A model generated the notes under the pieces. That model saw nothing but the letters and a program-made list of their open reading frames with translations, was not told where the DNA came from and searched no databases. DNA of 46,952 nucleotides. Origin: Planctomycetota bacterium. Its GTDB lineage: Bacteria > Planctomycetota > UBA1135. Positions 39,655 to 46,952 of the stretch are shown here, in pieces. The stretch covers positions 1 to 46,952 of the forward strand of contig JAPKBM010000014.1 in assembly GCA_026421205.1 (NCBI GenBank), read 5' to 3'. Numbering within the stretch: position 1 is the first letter of the stretch; the number at the start of each line of letters is the position of its first letter. The position numbers were made by a program, and so were the translations under genes.

Positions 39655-41655
39655 TTATTCAATCCAGTCCGAAGAGAGCTTCCCGAACCAAGGATGTTTT
39701 TTAATAGACAGTTTAATCAAAGCCTCTTTTCCCTTCGGGATCGGTAAACGAAACTCTGCCGGGAAATACGCTGCATGCCAGTCCGCCTCCGCTGCAGATT
39801 TTTTCGGCCTTTCCGTTTCCCCTTTCTTCCCGCCCTTGACTTGGACGCGTATTTCGAAAAGAGGGGCGCCAATCATCATGTGGTAGCTTTCTTCCGCAAC
39901 ACCAACAACGTGCACAGAGTCGGAAACCAAAACAACCTCTTTGTCCTCCTCCTGAAATCTTCCCGTTAATTGAAACGGAGCTCCAAGAGTCAAGACAGCA
40001 GGGGTTTCGGCATCAATGTCCACGCGTAACGGCACCGACTTTGGAGGAACGAGAAGAGCCGTTTCCCCATCCTTCCCCTCTAGAAAACCTTGCACTAGTT
40101 GGTAGCGGCCGATGGGGATTTGAAAGGATTTATTTCCGGCGACATCGACATAGAGCCCTTTCGTTCGGTCGTTTTCCGCCTTTAGAATGAGCGAAGTGAG
40201 CTTCACTTCTTTAACCCCCTTTAAGAGCACCGTGATCTTTCCCAGCGTAGGGGAAACTTTTCGGATACGCCCAAGAGTTGGAGATACAGACGGCGCCATT
40301 TCCAGCTCAAACCATTCCCCCTTTGGGCCAGGAATCCAAGGTGCCGACGGGCTTGCCCTTTTCACCTTCCCTAAAGCGACAGCGTCAAAACGCTGAAAGA
40401 ACTCGCCCTTAGGCATTCCGGAATGGCCCGCTAAAGTCGGACCTTCTAAAGAGAAAAAACCGTCGCCGTTATCCTCAAATAAACGCAAGTCTCCCCAAGG
40501 CGTTTTCGCAACTATTGAAGAAGCATGGCGAAAGAATAAAAGTCCGCCGTTGTCATTTATGGATTGGTTCATCTCAATGCCGTTGTAGCCTCCTTGCTCC
40601 ACACCCGTGGCAACCCAAATAGCTCGCTGCGCAAGAACCCCTCCGGGAAATTTCATTTCAAAGAGTACCAACTGAGGTCTAGGGGATAAAGAGAAAGGCT
40701 CACTGGGCGCCCCCCCCGCTTCAAGGTGAAATTTTATCGCACTATCACGGAAAACCTTCACACGAGAATTCGGGCCACCAAAAAAACACTCCTTGGCTCC
40801 ACAGTGTGGAGGCAAGAGTGAGAATTCCTTCGGCTCCAGGACTCCAGCTGCAAGCCACTGTGTTGTGTCGTCATCGACTAAATCAGAGGGACGAAAAAGC
40901 TTTGCTTGGCCCTTGTCTGACTGGAAGGTGAAATCCAAGGTGTGCCACCCTTCTCCCGGGATAGGACGGATATCAAATGGTGAGGCTTTCACCGCTCTCT
41001 CTGACTCCGGTTCTAATCCCAGCTCATGGCGAAAGCCCTTCCATTCCCTCTCCATGGAAACATAAACGGAGTCCTTTATATAACCAAGGTCCTTTCGAAG
41101 CTGAAGAAACTCTCCCATGCGGTCAAATGTTTTCTGCGGATCTCCTGGCCCATCTTGAAAATCAGGATTCCAACTATCTGCCAAATAGTTCATAACGGAG
41201 GCTGAGTAGTAGAGGTCACCCACCTCAAAAAGACCCACTTGAAGTGGCTGAGCTGCCGCACGAAGCGCCGCCCAGTCCTCTGGATTTTTCGAGGCAATGG
41301 CAATGGAGCGCAGCGCAATGACGTCCACGAATTTCTTGCCGGTAAAATCCGACCGCTTCAAAATATCTTCCCGACTTAAGCCCGCAATTTTCGTAATGTA
41401 ATCTCTTGGGAACTCCGTGCGGTAAACACGCTTCCAAGATTCTGAAAAGGCCATCACCCATGGGTCCTCAGGGCTCTTAACCGGCACGATTCGAGTCACA
41501 AAATAATTCACTGCCTTTTCCCGGTGCCGTCGTAAGGATCGATCTTGGGACTGAATATCGTTCACTCGCATGGCCAAGCCGAAGTCTCGTAAGAAGGCAT
41601 CAGCTGGGTCTTGCTGCAGAGGTGCAAGTGCGAAGGCGAAGAGGCTGAGAAGCAT
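39655..41655 (-). CDS. large exported hypothetical protein
   Basis: I do not recognise this protein. From the ATG at 41655, where a clear signal segment begins (MLLSLFAFALAPLQQDP), it has 666 residues; the longer open frame adds 26 basic residues overlapping the rhomboid gene. No membrane helix follows, so it is probably periplasmic or secreted. Residues about 20-200 are helical with many charged residues. From about 230 the protein is beta-rich, with a GWHTLDFTFQSDKGQAKLF segment and an EDNGDGFFSLEGP motif that resembles an Asp/Gly calcium-type loop. The last 200 residues contain repeated strand patterns and a carboxypeptidase-regulatory-like or carbohydrate-binding-like feel (LYVDVAGNKSFQIPIGRYQLVQGFL), without a clear family. 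It sits between rhomboid and serS genes, spaced 10 and 12 bases. Confidence 0.8.
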   Translation of the reverse strand: MLLSLFAFALAPLQQDPADAFLRDFGLAMRVNDIQSQDRSLRRHREKAVNYFVTRIVPVKSPEDPWVMAFSESWKRVYRTEFPRDYITKIAGLSREDILKRSDFTGKKFVDVIALRSIAIASKNPEDWAALRAAAQPLQVGLFEVGDLYYSASVMNYLADSWNPDFQDGPGDPQKTFDRMGEFLQLRKDLGYIKDSVYVSMEREWKGFRHELGLEPESERAVKASPFDIRPIPGEGWHTLDFTFQSDKGQAKLFRPSDLVDDDTTQWLAAGVLEPKEFSLLPPHCGAKECFFGGPNSRVKVFRDSAIKFHLEAGGAPSEPFSLSPRPQLVLFEMKFPGGVLAQRAIWVATGVEQGGYNGIEMNQSINDNGGLLFFRHASSIVAKTPWGDLRLFEDNGDGFFSLEGPTLAGHSGMPKGEFFQRFDAVALGKVKRASPSAPWIPGPKGEWFELEMAPSVSPTLGRIRKVSPTLGKITVLLKGVKEVKLTSLILKAENDRTKGLYVDVAGNKSFQIPIGRYQLVQGFLEGKDGETALLVPPKSVPLRVDIDAETPAVLTLGAPFQLTGRFQEEDKEVVLVSDSVHVVGVAEESYHMMIGAPLFEIRVQVKGGKKGETERPKKSAAEADWHAAYFPAEFRLPIPKGKEALIKLSIKKHPWFGKLSSDWIE

Positions 41656-41665
41656 CCCCTGCAGT

Positions 41666-42442
41666 TTAACGTCCTTTCCTCGACTCCTCTTCGAGGAATT
41701 TTTTCTCTCCCTTTGACAGAGATCCAATCCCATGGGTGGATATTTTTTGCAAAATCATGTCGAGCCGTCTTCGTGCATTTCCTTCTCTAAGGCGACGAAT
41801 ATCCGCTTTCCAGCGGGCAACCTTGCTCTTGCCGGGTAACGGGTACTTTTGAAAACCCGCACAAAGAAACCATCCAGCCAGAGCGCCGGCAAGATGAATA
41901 TCGGCGGCAACGCCACCGCCGCGTCCCCCGAAAGTGAGGAAAAAGCTCACAAGGTCAAAACTGAGTACAACGAGGAAAAGTGTCAGAGCCTTTACCTCAA
42001 ACAGAAAAAAGGAAAAACGTGTTCCTGGAAAGAGTGCCGCAAAACCAGCCAAGCACGCCATGGTAAGCCCTGATCCGCCTATTACTCGTGAGTGAAATAC
42101 GTCGGGAAAGAGAACTGCAAGGAGGAAGCGAATGGCGGCCCCAAAAAGTACGACAAAAAGTGTAAATCGAAGGAAGCGCCGCCCCGGAAAGATGCGTTCC
42201 ATCTCAGGCGCAAAGAGGGCAAACATCCACCCATTCAATAGGAGGTGGAGAATCGAATGCCGGTCATGGATAAGGAAATAGCCAAGGATTCCAGGGATGG
42301 CGGACAGTTGACCCTGTGCTAATCCTCGGGGATCCAGTTCAAAAAAGTAAAACGGGGTCGACGGCTGAAGCAGGAAACTGAGAATCCAAATCACAGCCCA
42401 CAGGACAAGGAATTTTCGAACGTAAGGAGTGAGAGTAGTCAC
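41666..42442 (-). CDS. rhomboid family intramembrane serine protease
   Basis: Membrane-embedded serine protease. I start at the GTG at 42442 (258 residues) because the next start upstream, a GTG at 42523, would overlap the divergent folD gene; this choice is uncertain. Six hydrophobic segments are seen. HLLLNGWMFALFAPEMER holds the conserved His66 and Asn70. The catalytic Ser124 is in VIGGSGLTMA and the partner His183 in ADIHLAGALAGW. The basic C-terminal tail with LDMILQKISTHGIGSLSKGEKKFLEE is typical of a common rhomboid subgroup in this kind of bacterium. It leads a three-gene run with the exported protein and serS. Confidence 0.88.
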   Translation of the reverse strand: MTTLTPYVRKFLVLWAVIWILSFLLQPSTPFYFFELDPRGLAQGQLSAIPGILGYFLIHDRHSILHLLLNGWMFALFAPEMERIFPGRRFLRFTLFVVLFGAAIRFLLAVLFPDVFHSRVIGGSGLTMACLAGFAALFPGTRFSFFLFEVKALTLFLVVLSFDLVSFFLTFGGRGGGVAADIHLAGALAGWFLCAGFQKYPLPGKSKVARWKADIRRLREGNARRRLDMILQKISTHGIGSLSKGEKKFLEEESRKGR

Positions 42443-42492
42443 GGGAGGTACGGAATGGCATTCTATCCATTGTCCCCTTAGGAACCCTACCC

Positions 42493-43347
42493 ATGGAAAA
42501 TCAAATACTTGACGGAAAGGCACTCTCTTTGCGCATTCGCGAGGAAATTCGCCTCGAAATCCTTACTGGCCTCGCCGAGGGAAAACCAAGGCCTGGATTG
42601 GCCACGATTTTGGTCGGTCAAGACCCTGCCTCTGAGGTTTATGTCCGGAATAAACGCAGAGCCTGCGAGGCCGCTGGGCTGGTGAATGAGCACATAGAGC
42701 TCCCTGCAGATGCAGGGCAACAACAACTTCTGCAACAGGTTCAAGCCTATAACGAAGACCCTGCAATTCATGGAATACTTGTGCAACTTCCACTTCCGAA
42801 GGGCCTTGACTATGATGAGAATCAAGTCCTGAAAACGATTCTTCCAGAAAAAGATGTCGACGGGTTTCACCCCTTGAACCAAGGTGCGCTCATGCAAGGA
42901 AATCTTGCCCCGCGCCCCTGCACCCCAAAAGGAATTATGGTTCTCCTCAAGGAAGCGGGACTTGAAGACCTCTCCGGGAAAAAGGCCGTGGTCGTCGGAA
43001 GAAGCAATATTGTTGGAAAGCCGATTGCTCTGATGCTGCTTGAGCGAAATGCGACCGTGACGATTTGCCACTCTCGGACCAAAGACCTTGAGGCCGAAAT
43101 CAAATCGGCCGATGTGGTTGTCGCTGCCGTGGGCGTTCCCCAACTCGTGCGGGGAGAGTGGATTCGCCCTGGGGCTACCGTCATCGATGTAGGAATCAAC
43201 CGGGGCGCCGACGGAAAATTAGTTGGGGATGTTGATTTTGAGACGGCAAAGAAAACAGCACGTAAAATCACACCCGTTCCGGGAGGCGTCGGCCCCATGA
43301 CCATTGCGATGTTGCTTCGAAATACTGTGGAAGCTGCCTGGAATTAA
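42493..43347 (+). CDS. folD: bifunctional methylenetetrahydrofolate dehydrogenase/cyclohydrolase
   Basis: Interconverts 5,10-methylene-THF, methenyl-THF and 10-formyl-THF. The 284-residue protein has the N-terminal catalytic domain with SEVYVRNKRRACEAAG (the Tyr and the Lys of the active site) and GILVQLPLPKGL. DVDGFHP and PCTPKGIMVLL follow, then the Rossmann motif VVGRSNIVGKPIALML and the closing TPVPGGVGPMTIAMLL signature. It supplies 10-formyl-THF to PurN. The gene stands alone between two minus-strand blocks. TAGGAA lies eight bases before the ATG and there is no ribosome-binding site. Its stop interlocks with that of ccsA (TTAA). Confidence 0.97.
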   Translation: MENQILDGKALSLRIREEIRLEILTGLAEGKPRPGLATILVGQDPASEVYVRNKRRACEAAGLVNEHIELPADAGQQQLLQQVQAYNEDPAIHGILVQLPLPKGLDYDENQVLKTILPEKDVDGFHPLNQGALMQGNLAPRPCTPKGIMVLLKEAGLEDLSGKKAVVVGRSNIVGKPIALMLLERNATVTICHSRTKDLEAEIKSADVVVAAVGVPQLVRGEWIRPGATVIDVGINRGADGKLVGDVDFETAKKTARKITPVPGGVGPMTIAMLLRNTVEAAWN

Positions 43348-44423
43348 TCAGCCAACAGCCTTTGCGCAGGGACATTTTCCATGTCCGTGTACCGATGCAA
43401 ACTATTCTGCGAGGCGGGCAAATAACCGAAAAGCTGAAAGGTGATGTAAACGGAGAGCCCTCCGAGAATCAAAATCCACATCCCCTTTTCGCCACGCCAA
43501 CCGGCCACGAAACGGAGGTGCATATAAACCAAGTAAAAGAGCCAGGAAATGAGGGCAGAAACTTCCTTAGAATCCCAGCCCCAGTAGAGCGCCCAGGCTT
43601 CCTGAGCCCACAGCCCCCCTTGAATGAGCCCTGCTGTTAAAAAGGGAAAGCCAACGACAAAAATAAGCCAAGTGAATCGGTCGGATCCCTTTTCCCACGC
43701 GTCAAACCAAGCCATTTTATTCTCAGTTTTCATGCTTAGTGTCGAGATAAACCCAGCAAGTAGGAGTATTCCAGGCCCCAGGAGAATCCCGTGCATACCG
43801 AAAGGGATTGGGACTAATGCAAAGAGTCCAATGGCCCAAAACTTACTGGCCGGCATCGGGTAGTCTTTTGATTGGAAAATTCCCCGCCAAAACTTAAAAC
43901 AAAAATGCAGCCACGCGGCAATAGTTGCAATGAAGAGGGTGAAATACCCAAACATATACGCCGTAATATGGGTGCTAAACCAGTAAGACTGGAGCGCTGG
44001 CGGTAGAGGCTTCCCTGTGGGGTCGAGATTTAAAACATAAGAGAGTGTGAATGCGGCTCCCAGGAGTATTAAAGCGACAAAGAGGTCGGCAAATCCCCTC
44101 GCGACGCCTTTTTGTTTATGAAGACCAAGAACTGCGTAGAGAATCAAAGTAGAAAGGAAACCTGTCGCTGTGCCGAGAGGGATGACTTCGTACATCGTTT
44201 GCGCGGGCCAATGCATGACTTCGAAATAACGTGCGATCTGCGCAGTCAAGTTCGTGACAAGCGCTAGCGCGGGGAAGCCTAAGACGAGTTTGGATGCCTT
44301 CTCAAGCAAAGCCTCCCCTTTGTTGCGGCGGGGCAAAAACCAAAGGATAGAAATAAGAAGCGCGTAAGCCGCTCCAAAGGTGGATACCTTTAGCGTAAGT
44401 TCAAGAAGATTGCGATAGTCCAC
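43344..44423 (-). CDS. ccsA: cytochrome c biogenesis protein CcsA (system II)
   Basis: Heme-handling membrane protein that with ResB/CcsB attaches heme to exported apocytochromes c. I start at the GTG at 44423, which shares one base with the resB stop (TAGTG) and gives 359 residues. The heme-presenting WWD-type motif is visible as WGWDSKEVSALISWLFYLVYMHLR near residue 290. Conserved His residues lie in FEVMHWP, WFSTHITAYMFGYF and FGMHGI-like segments, and about eight hydrophobic segments are seen. The resB-ccsA order and overlap confirm the assignment. Confidence 0.95.
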   Translation of the reverse strand: MDYRNLLELTLKVSTFGAAYALLISILWFLPRRNKGEALLEKASKLVLGFPALALVTNLTAQIARYFEVMHWPAQTMYEVIPLGTATGFLSTLILYAVLGLHKQKGVARGFADLFVALILLGAAFTLSYVLNLDPTGKPLPPALQSYWFSTHITAYMFGYFTLFIATIAAWLHFCFKFWRGIFQSKDYPMPASKFWAIGLFALVPIPFGMHGILLGPGILLLAGFISTLSMKTENKMAWFDAWEKGSDRFTWLIFVVGFPFLTAGLIQGGLWAQEAWALYWGWDSKEVSALISWLFYLVYMHLRFVAGWRGEKGMWILILGGLSVYITFQLFGYLPASQNSLHRYTDMENVPAQRLLAD

Positions 44424-46252
44424 TAGGAAGTACCTCGGTGTTTGCGGGTAAAGATTGGGTTGACAAGAAAAACCGTAATCGTGCCGAGCATGACCATCCA
44501 AAACCCAAGAAGTACTGCTTCCATGCCAGGGTCATACACAACGCCAATTCCAGAGTACTTCGGGTCATTGGGGTCGTGACTGGTCTGAAAGAACCTCCAG
44601 CCATCATAATGGAGATAGTCATTGACGCGAATCTCGCCAGAGCGAATCACGTCTTTCGCTGTAGAGGGGCCGCGAAGCACAGAAAGTTTCGAGCGCCATT
44701 CAAAAGGAAGGGATTGGCCACTGGTGTCTTCGCGAAACAACAAATACAACAAGCGGGGCTCACCATCAGGACTTAAATAGGAAACAGGAAGTGGCTTCGC
44801 CTCTGGGTCTCCAGAGAGCCAATGCTCCTGCGGAGTGGTCCCATTTGTTTGGATTCTAAGCAGCGCTGCTGGAAAAGCAACGCTGTAAAAGTCCGCGGCG
44901 TTCACGGGGTCCACTTTTTGAGGGAAAAGGCTCTCATTAAATGAGAGAACCTTAGCCTGGGGGAAATACTCAAGGACCGTAATTTCTAAAGCCGGGGTCC
45001 CGTCGATTGGATCGGAAATGGGCCGATCATAGGTCAGGTGTAAACCTTGCCAAACACGCTCTTTCGGCTGCGCATCGAGAGCAAATTCGTATTCAAGTTT
45101 ATGGTCAGCCCCTTCTTTAACGTACCAAACATCAAGGACATCGTGCTGATCCGCACGAAAAGCATCTAATTTCAGAGCAAAAGGTGCGCCGTCGGAATCA
45201 CCCAGAAAGGGGCGGAACTGTGCCCTGCCTTCAGGACTTAAAGCGTACAGTTGAAATTCATGACCGACATCCCCAACCCGCAAGTTCAAAATACCACGCA
45301 TCTCCCCCATGCGGCCGAAAAATGCGCCGGTCACTAAAATGAGAATGCCCGAGTGAGTAATCACAAAGCCCCATTTCCCAGGCTTAAGAAGCCGACGCCA
45401 GCCCCCTCGGAACGTATTCGATAATACACCCAGAAAGAGGACTGCCCACAAGAGTGAGTACCAGTCAGATCGGTACACTCGGATAAAATCCAAGCGGTCA
45501 GCAAGAACGAAAAAACTCCACAGAGAATCGTTCCATTTTTCTTCAAGGGCGCTGATTCTGCGATTATCAGCTCTGGTTTCTAGCCCCACCCGACTTTGTG
45601 ATGCAATCGCAACGGCAAGGTCCTCCCCAAAACGCGCCCGGATTCCTGGGATATGGTCCACAAGGCCGTCCAGTCGTCGCTGGATCTCAACTTGATTTAC
45701 ATCAAGAGACTCGTCCAAGTTGAACCATAAATCCCCGCCCACTTTCCCTAAGAGGTGATAAAGGAAAAAAGCTTGTGCATTCCGAAAGCTGGATGAGTTT
45801 CCACCCCCGCCTGCGTAGAAAAACCAAGTCTTTTGTTGCTCATAGCTCCATGTTTCGCCCGAGGCAATTTCTTCCCACGCGTTCAAGGATGCTACCCCGC
45901 TGGCTGGAATTGGGTTATCCACATTCTCTTGATGCACGAGAACACCAATCATGGCGCCAAGGCCAATCAGCACTAAGTTCAGCACACCAACTTTGATGGA
46001 GCGAAAAAAGTGGAATGCGAATGCCGTGCGGAATGAGAGCAGCCCGAAAAAAGGCAAAAGGGTGAAAAAGAAGGCAATGGCATATCCCCATCGTGCGTCA
46101 CCTTGCGCGGACATGGTGTGCCGCCCGAAGTGCCCAAGGAGTTCGGCCCATGCAATGAGTACAATCAGGCCCAAAAGGCCCGACTTAAAGGTCCAAGTAA
46201 AGGCACGAGGTTTTCCAGTAGAGCGCAAAATATTATTGGTTTCTCGTTCCAA
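44423..46252 (-). CDS. resB: cytochrome c biogenesis protein ResB/CcsB (system II)
   Basis: Partner of CcsA in system II cytochrome c maturation, 609 residues. The TTG at 46252 overlaps the polyprenyl synthase gene by 20 bases; a TTG at 46228 is an alternative. Three N-terminal hydrophobic helices (about 25-45, 60-78, 88-108) precede a soluble region of about 160 residues. The ResB helices then include WAVLFLGVLSNTFRGGWRRLLKPGKWGFVITHSGILILVTGAF with a conserved His, then a large outer domain (FHYDGWRFFQTSHDPNDPKYSGIGVVYDPG) and a last helix. The insertion of about 160 residues between the first helices and the ResB core is larger than in many homologues. Confidence 0.92.
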   Translation of the reverse strand: MERETNNILRSTGKPRAFTWTFKSGLLGLIVLIAWAELLGHFGRHTMSAQGDARWGYAIAFFFTLLPFFGLLSFRTAFAFHFFRSIKVGVLNLVLIGLGAMIGVLVHQENVDNPIPASGVASLNAWEEIASGETWSYEQQKTWFFYAGGGGNSSSFRNAQAFFLYHLLGKVGGDLWFNLDESLDVNQVEIQRRLDGLVDHIPGIRARFGEDLAVAIASQSRVGLETRADNRRISALEEKWNDSLWSFFVLADRLDFIRVYRSDWYSLLWAVLFLGVLSNTFRGGWRRLLKPGKWGFVITHSGILILVTGAFFGRMGEMRGILNLRVGDVGHEFQLYALSPEGRAQFRPFLGDSDGAPFALKLDAFRADQHDVLDVWYVKEGADHKLEYEFALDAQPKERVWQGLHLTYDRPISDPIDGTPALEITVLEYFPQAKVLSFNESLFPQKVDPVNAADFYSVAFPAALLRIQTNGTTPQEHWLSGDPEAKPLPVSYLSPDGEPRLLYLLFREDTSGQSLPFEWRSKLSVLRGPSTAKDVIRSGEIRVNDYLHYDGWRFFQTSHDPNDPKYSGIGVVYDPGMEAVLLGFWMVMLGTITVFLVNPIFTRKHRGTS

Positions 46253-46952
46253 GAAAATGGGTAAGCGAAATCAAAGAATGGCGTGCGGGCGACGGCGCAA
46301 GAATTTGCAAAGCCTCGGCTGCACTTGCAAGGCAGCGGGAAATTTCTTTCCGAGATACTTCAAGAGCCTCTTGTAGGTCTTTACCGTAATTCTTTCCAAA
46401 AAGAACCTGTCGATTGCCCCCACTTCCAAAATCTCTCTTCAGGTCCGCGAGTGATTCCCCGGAGAGTCGATCTCGCAAGTGGATGAGAGGGAGGGTCATT
46501 TTCCCTCGTGCCCAATCAGTTCCAAGAGACTTGCCAGCCGTTTCCTCTTTCCCTACCAAATCAAGAAGGTCATCCGCCATCTGAAAAGCGCGGCCGGCCA
46601 GTTTTCCGTATAACGCGCAGGACCTTTGGGTTGCTTCGGATGTGCCCGCGAAAGCCGCGGCAAGATGACAACCCTCTTCGAAAAGCGCTCCAGTTTTTCC
46701 GTCGATTTGCAATAAATAATCTTCTTCTGATAAATCGAAATCTTTTCGAGTCAAATTTTGGAAAATTTCGCCGGCGCAAACGCGGCGCGTGGCGCGTGCA
46801 AGGCGCAAACTAGCTTCGTCCCCAGGAAGACGCGTGCAGTGCTCAAAGGCTTTGGCGTAAATCCAGTCCCCTAAGAGCACTGCCGAATGACTTCCCCACT
46901 CCACATGCACACAATCTAAGCGCCGACGTTGCGAAGCTTCGTCAAGGAGGTC
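46233..46952 (-). CDS. polyprenyl diphosphate synthase (5' end beyond window)
   Basis: Trans-prenyltransferase of the FPP/octaprenyl synthase family, which builds the isoprenoid tail of quinones or related lipids. The frame is open to the window edge, so its N-terminal part is missing. The visible part starts with DLLDEASQRRRLDCVHVEWGSHSAVLLGD, the end of the first Asp-rich motif followed by the conserved RR and substrate-binding segment. The second Asp-rich motif is FQMADDLLDLVG. FEEGCHLAAAFAG and GTDWARGKMTLPLIHL are also typical. The gene overlaps resB by 20 bases, linking quinone-tail and cytochrome c genes of respiration. The chain length of the product cannot be judged. Confidence 0.92.
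   Translation of the reverse strand, partial: DLLDEASQRRRLDCVHVEWGSHSAVLLGDWIYAKAFEHCTRLPGDEASLRLARATRRVCAGEIFQNLTRKDFDLSEEDYLLQIDGKTGALFEEGCHLAAAFAGTSEATQRSCALYGKLAGRAFQMADDLLDLVGKEETAGKSLGTDWARGKMTLPLIHLRDRLSGESLADLKRDFGSGGNRQVLFGKNYGKDLQEALEVSRKEISRCLASAAEALQILAPSPARHSLISLTHFLGTRNQ

Noticed and set aside
42487-43143. 218-residue minus-strand frame opposite folD
   Set aside because: It mirrors a complete folD gene and shows no motif, so it is taken as a shadow frame.
1-46952. Mobile elements, CRISPR arrays, phage or integrase genes, defence systems
   Set aside because: No transposase, integrase, direct-repeat array or typical defence protein was seen, and coding style looks even along the window.

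Overview
This is a gene-dense bacterial chromosome segment, roughly 53% GC by eye. By hand count only about 1.6% of the 46,952 bases lies outside a coding or tRNA gene. I see no insertion sequence, phage gene, CRISPR array or rRNA. The content points to the PVC superphylum, most likely an uncultured Planctomycetota: a protein of the Minf_1886 family (11595-11972), which is restricted to planctomycetes and verrucomicrobia; a membrane Ser/Thr kinase with a DLG magnesium motif; an ABC-2 / GldG-like / DUF4340 cluster; and a large two-PDZ HtrA. Peptidoglycan-linked genes (glmS, uppP, pgeF, an Amidase_2 lipoprotein) argue for a cell wall. The phylum call is inference.

Layout. 1-1445: tRNA 3' end and an HtrA-type protease. 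7457-1409 (minus): tightly coupled moaC-accB-accC-uxs-glmS-epimerase block, covering molybdopterin, acetyl-CoA carboxylase and nucleotide-sugar synthesis. 7513-9771: S41 processing protease. 13582-9768 (minus): tmk-holB, then the Minf_1886 protein, an AI-2E family permease and PgeF. 13642-14718: PGRP/amidase lipoprotein. 16636-14715 (minus): ald-uppP. 16684-20530: yggS, Ser/Thr kinase and purN, joined by GTGA and TTGA overlaps. 29062-20512 (minus): soluble histidine kinase, NtrC-type sigma54 activator, dnaK behind a near-perfect sigma54 promoter, then ABC ATPase, permease, GldG-like and DUF4340 genes. 29090-30148: Sua5/LMW-phosphatase fusion. 30594-30145 (minus): PTS EIIA. 30721-38372: type II secretion genes gspDEFGHIJ. 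42442-38362 (minus): rhomboid, a large exported hypothetical protein and serS. 42493-43347: folD. 46952-43344 (minus): polyprenyl diphosphate synthase (cut by the window end), resB and ccsA (system II cytochrome c maturation).

The most interesting signals are regulatory and architectural. The element TGGCACACGGGTTGCA sits 31 bp upstream of the dnaK start, directly behind an NtrC-type regulator gene that itself carries a C9 tract at codons 4-7. All seven convergent gene pairs overlap at their 3' ends, four of them by exactly four bases with interlocked stop codons. Several transcription-unit starts have a TANNNT hexamer exactly six bases before the ATG, suggesting leaderless mRNAs. Three divergent gene pairs have overlapping, symmetric -10 hexamers. 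I found no clear new enzymatic defence or mobile system; the sigma54-dnaK module is the best candidate for an undescribed regulatory system.
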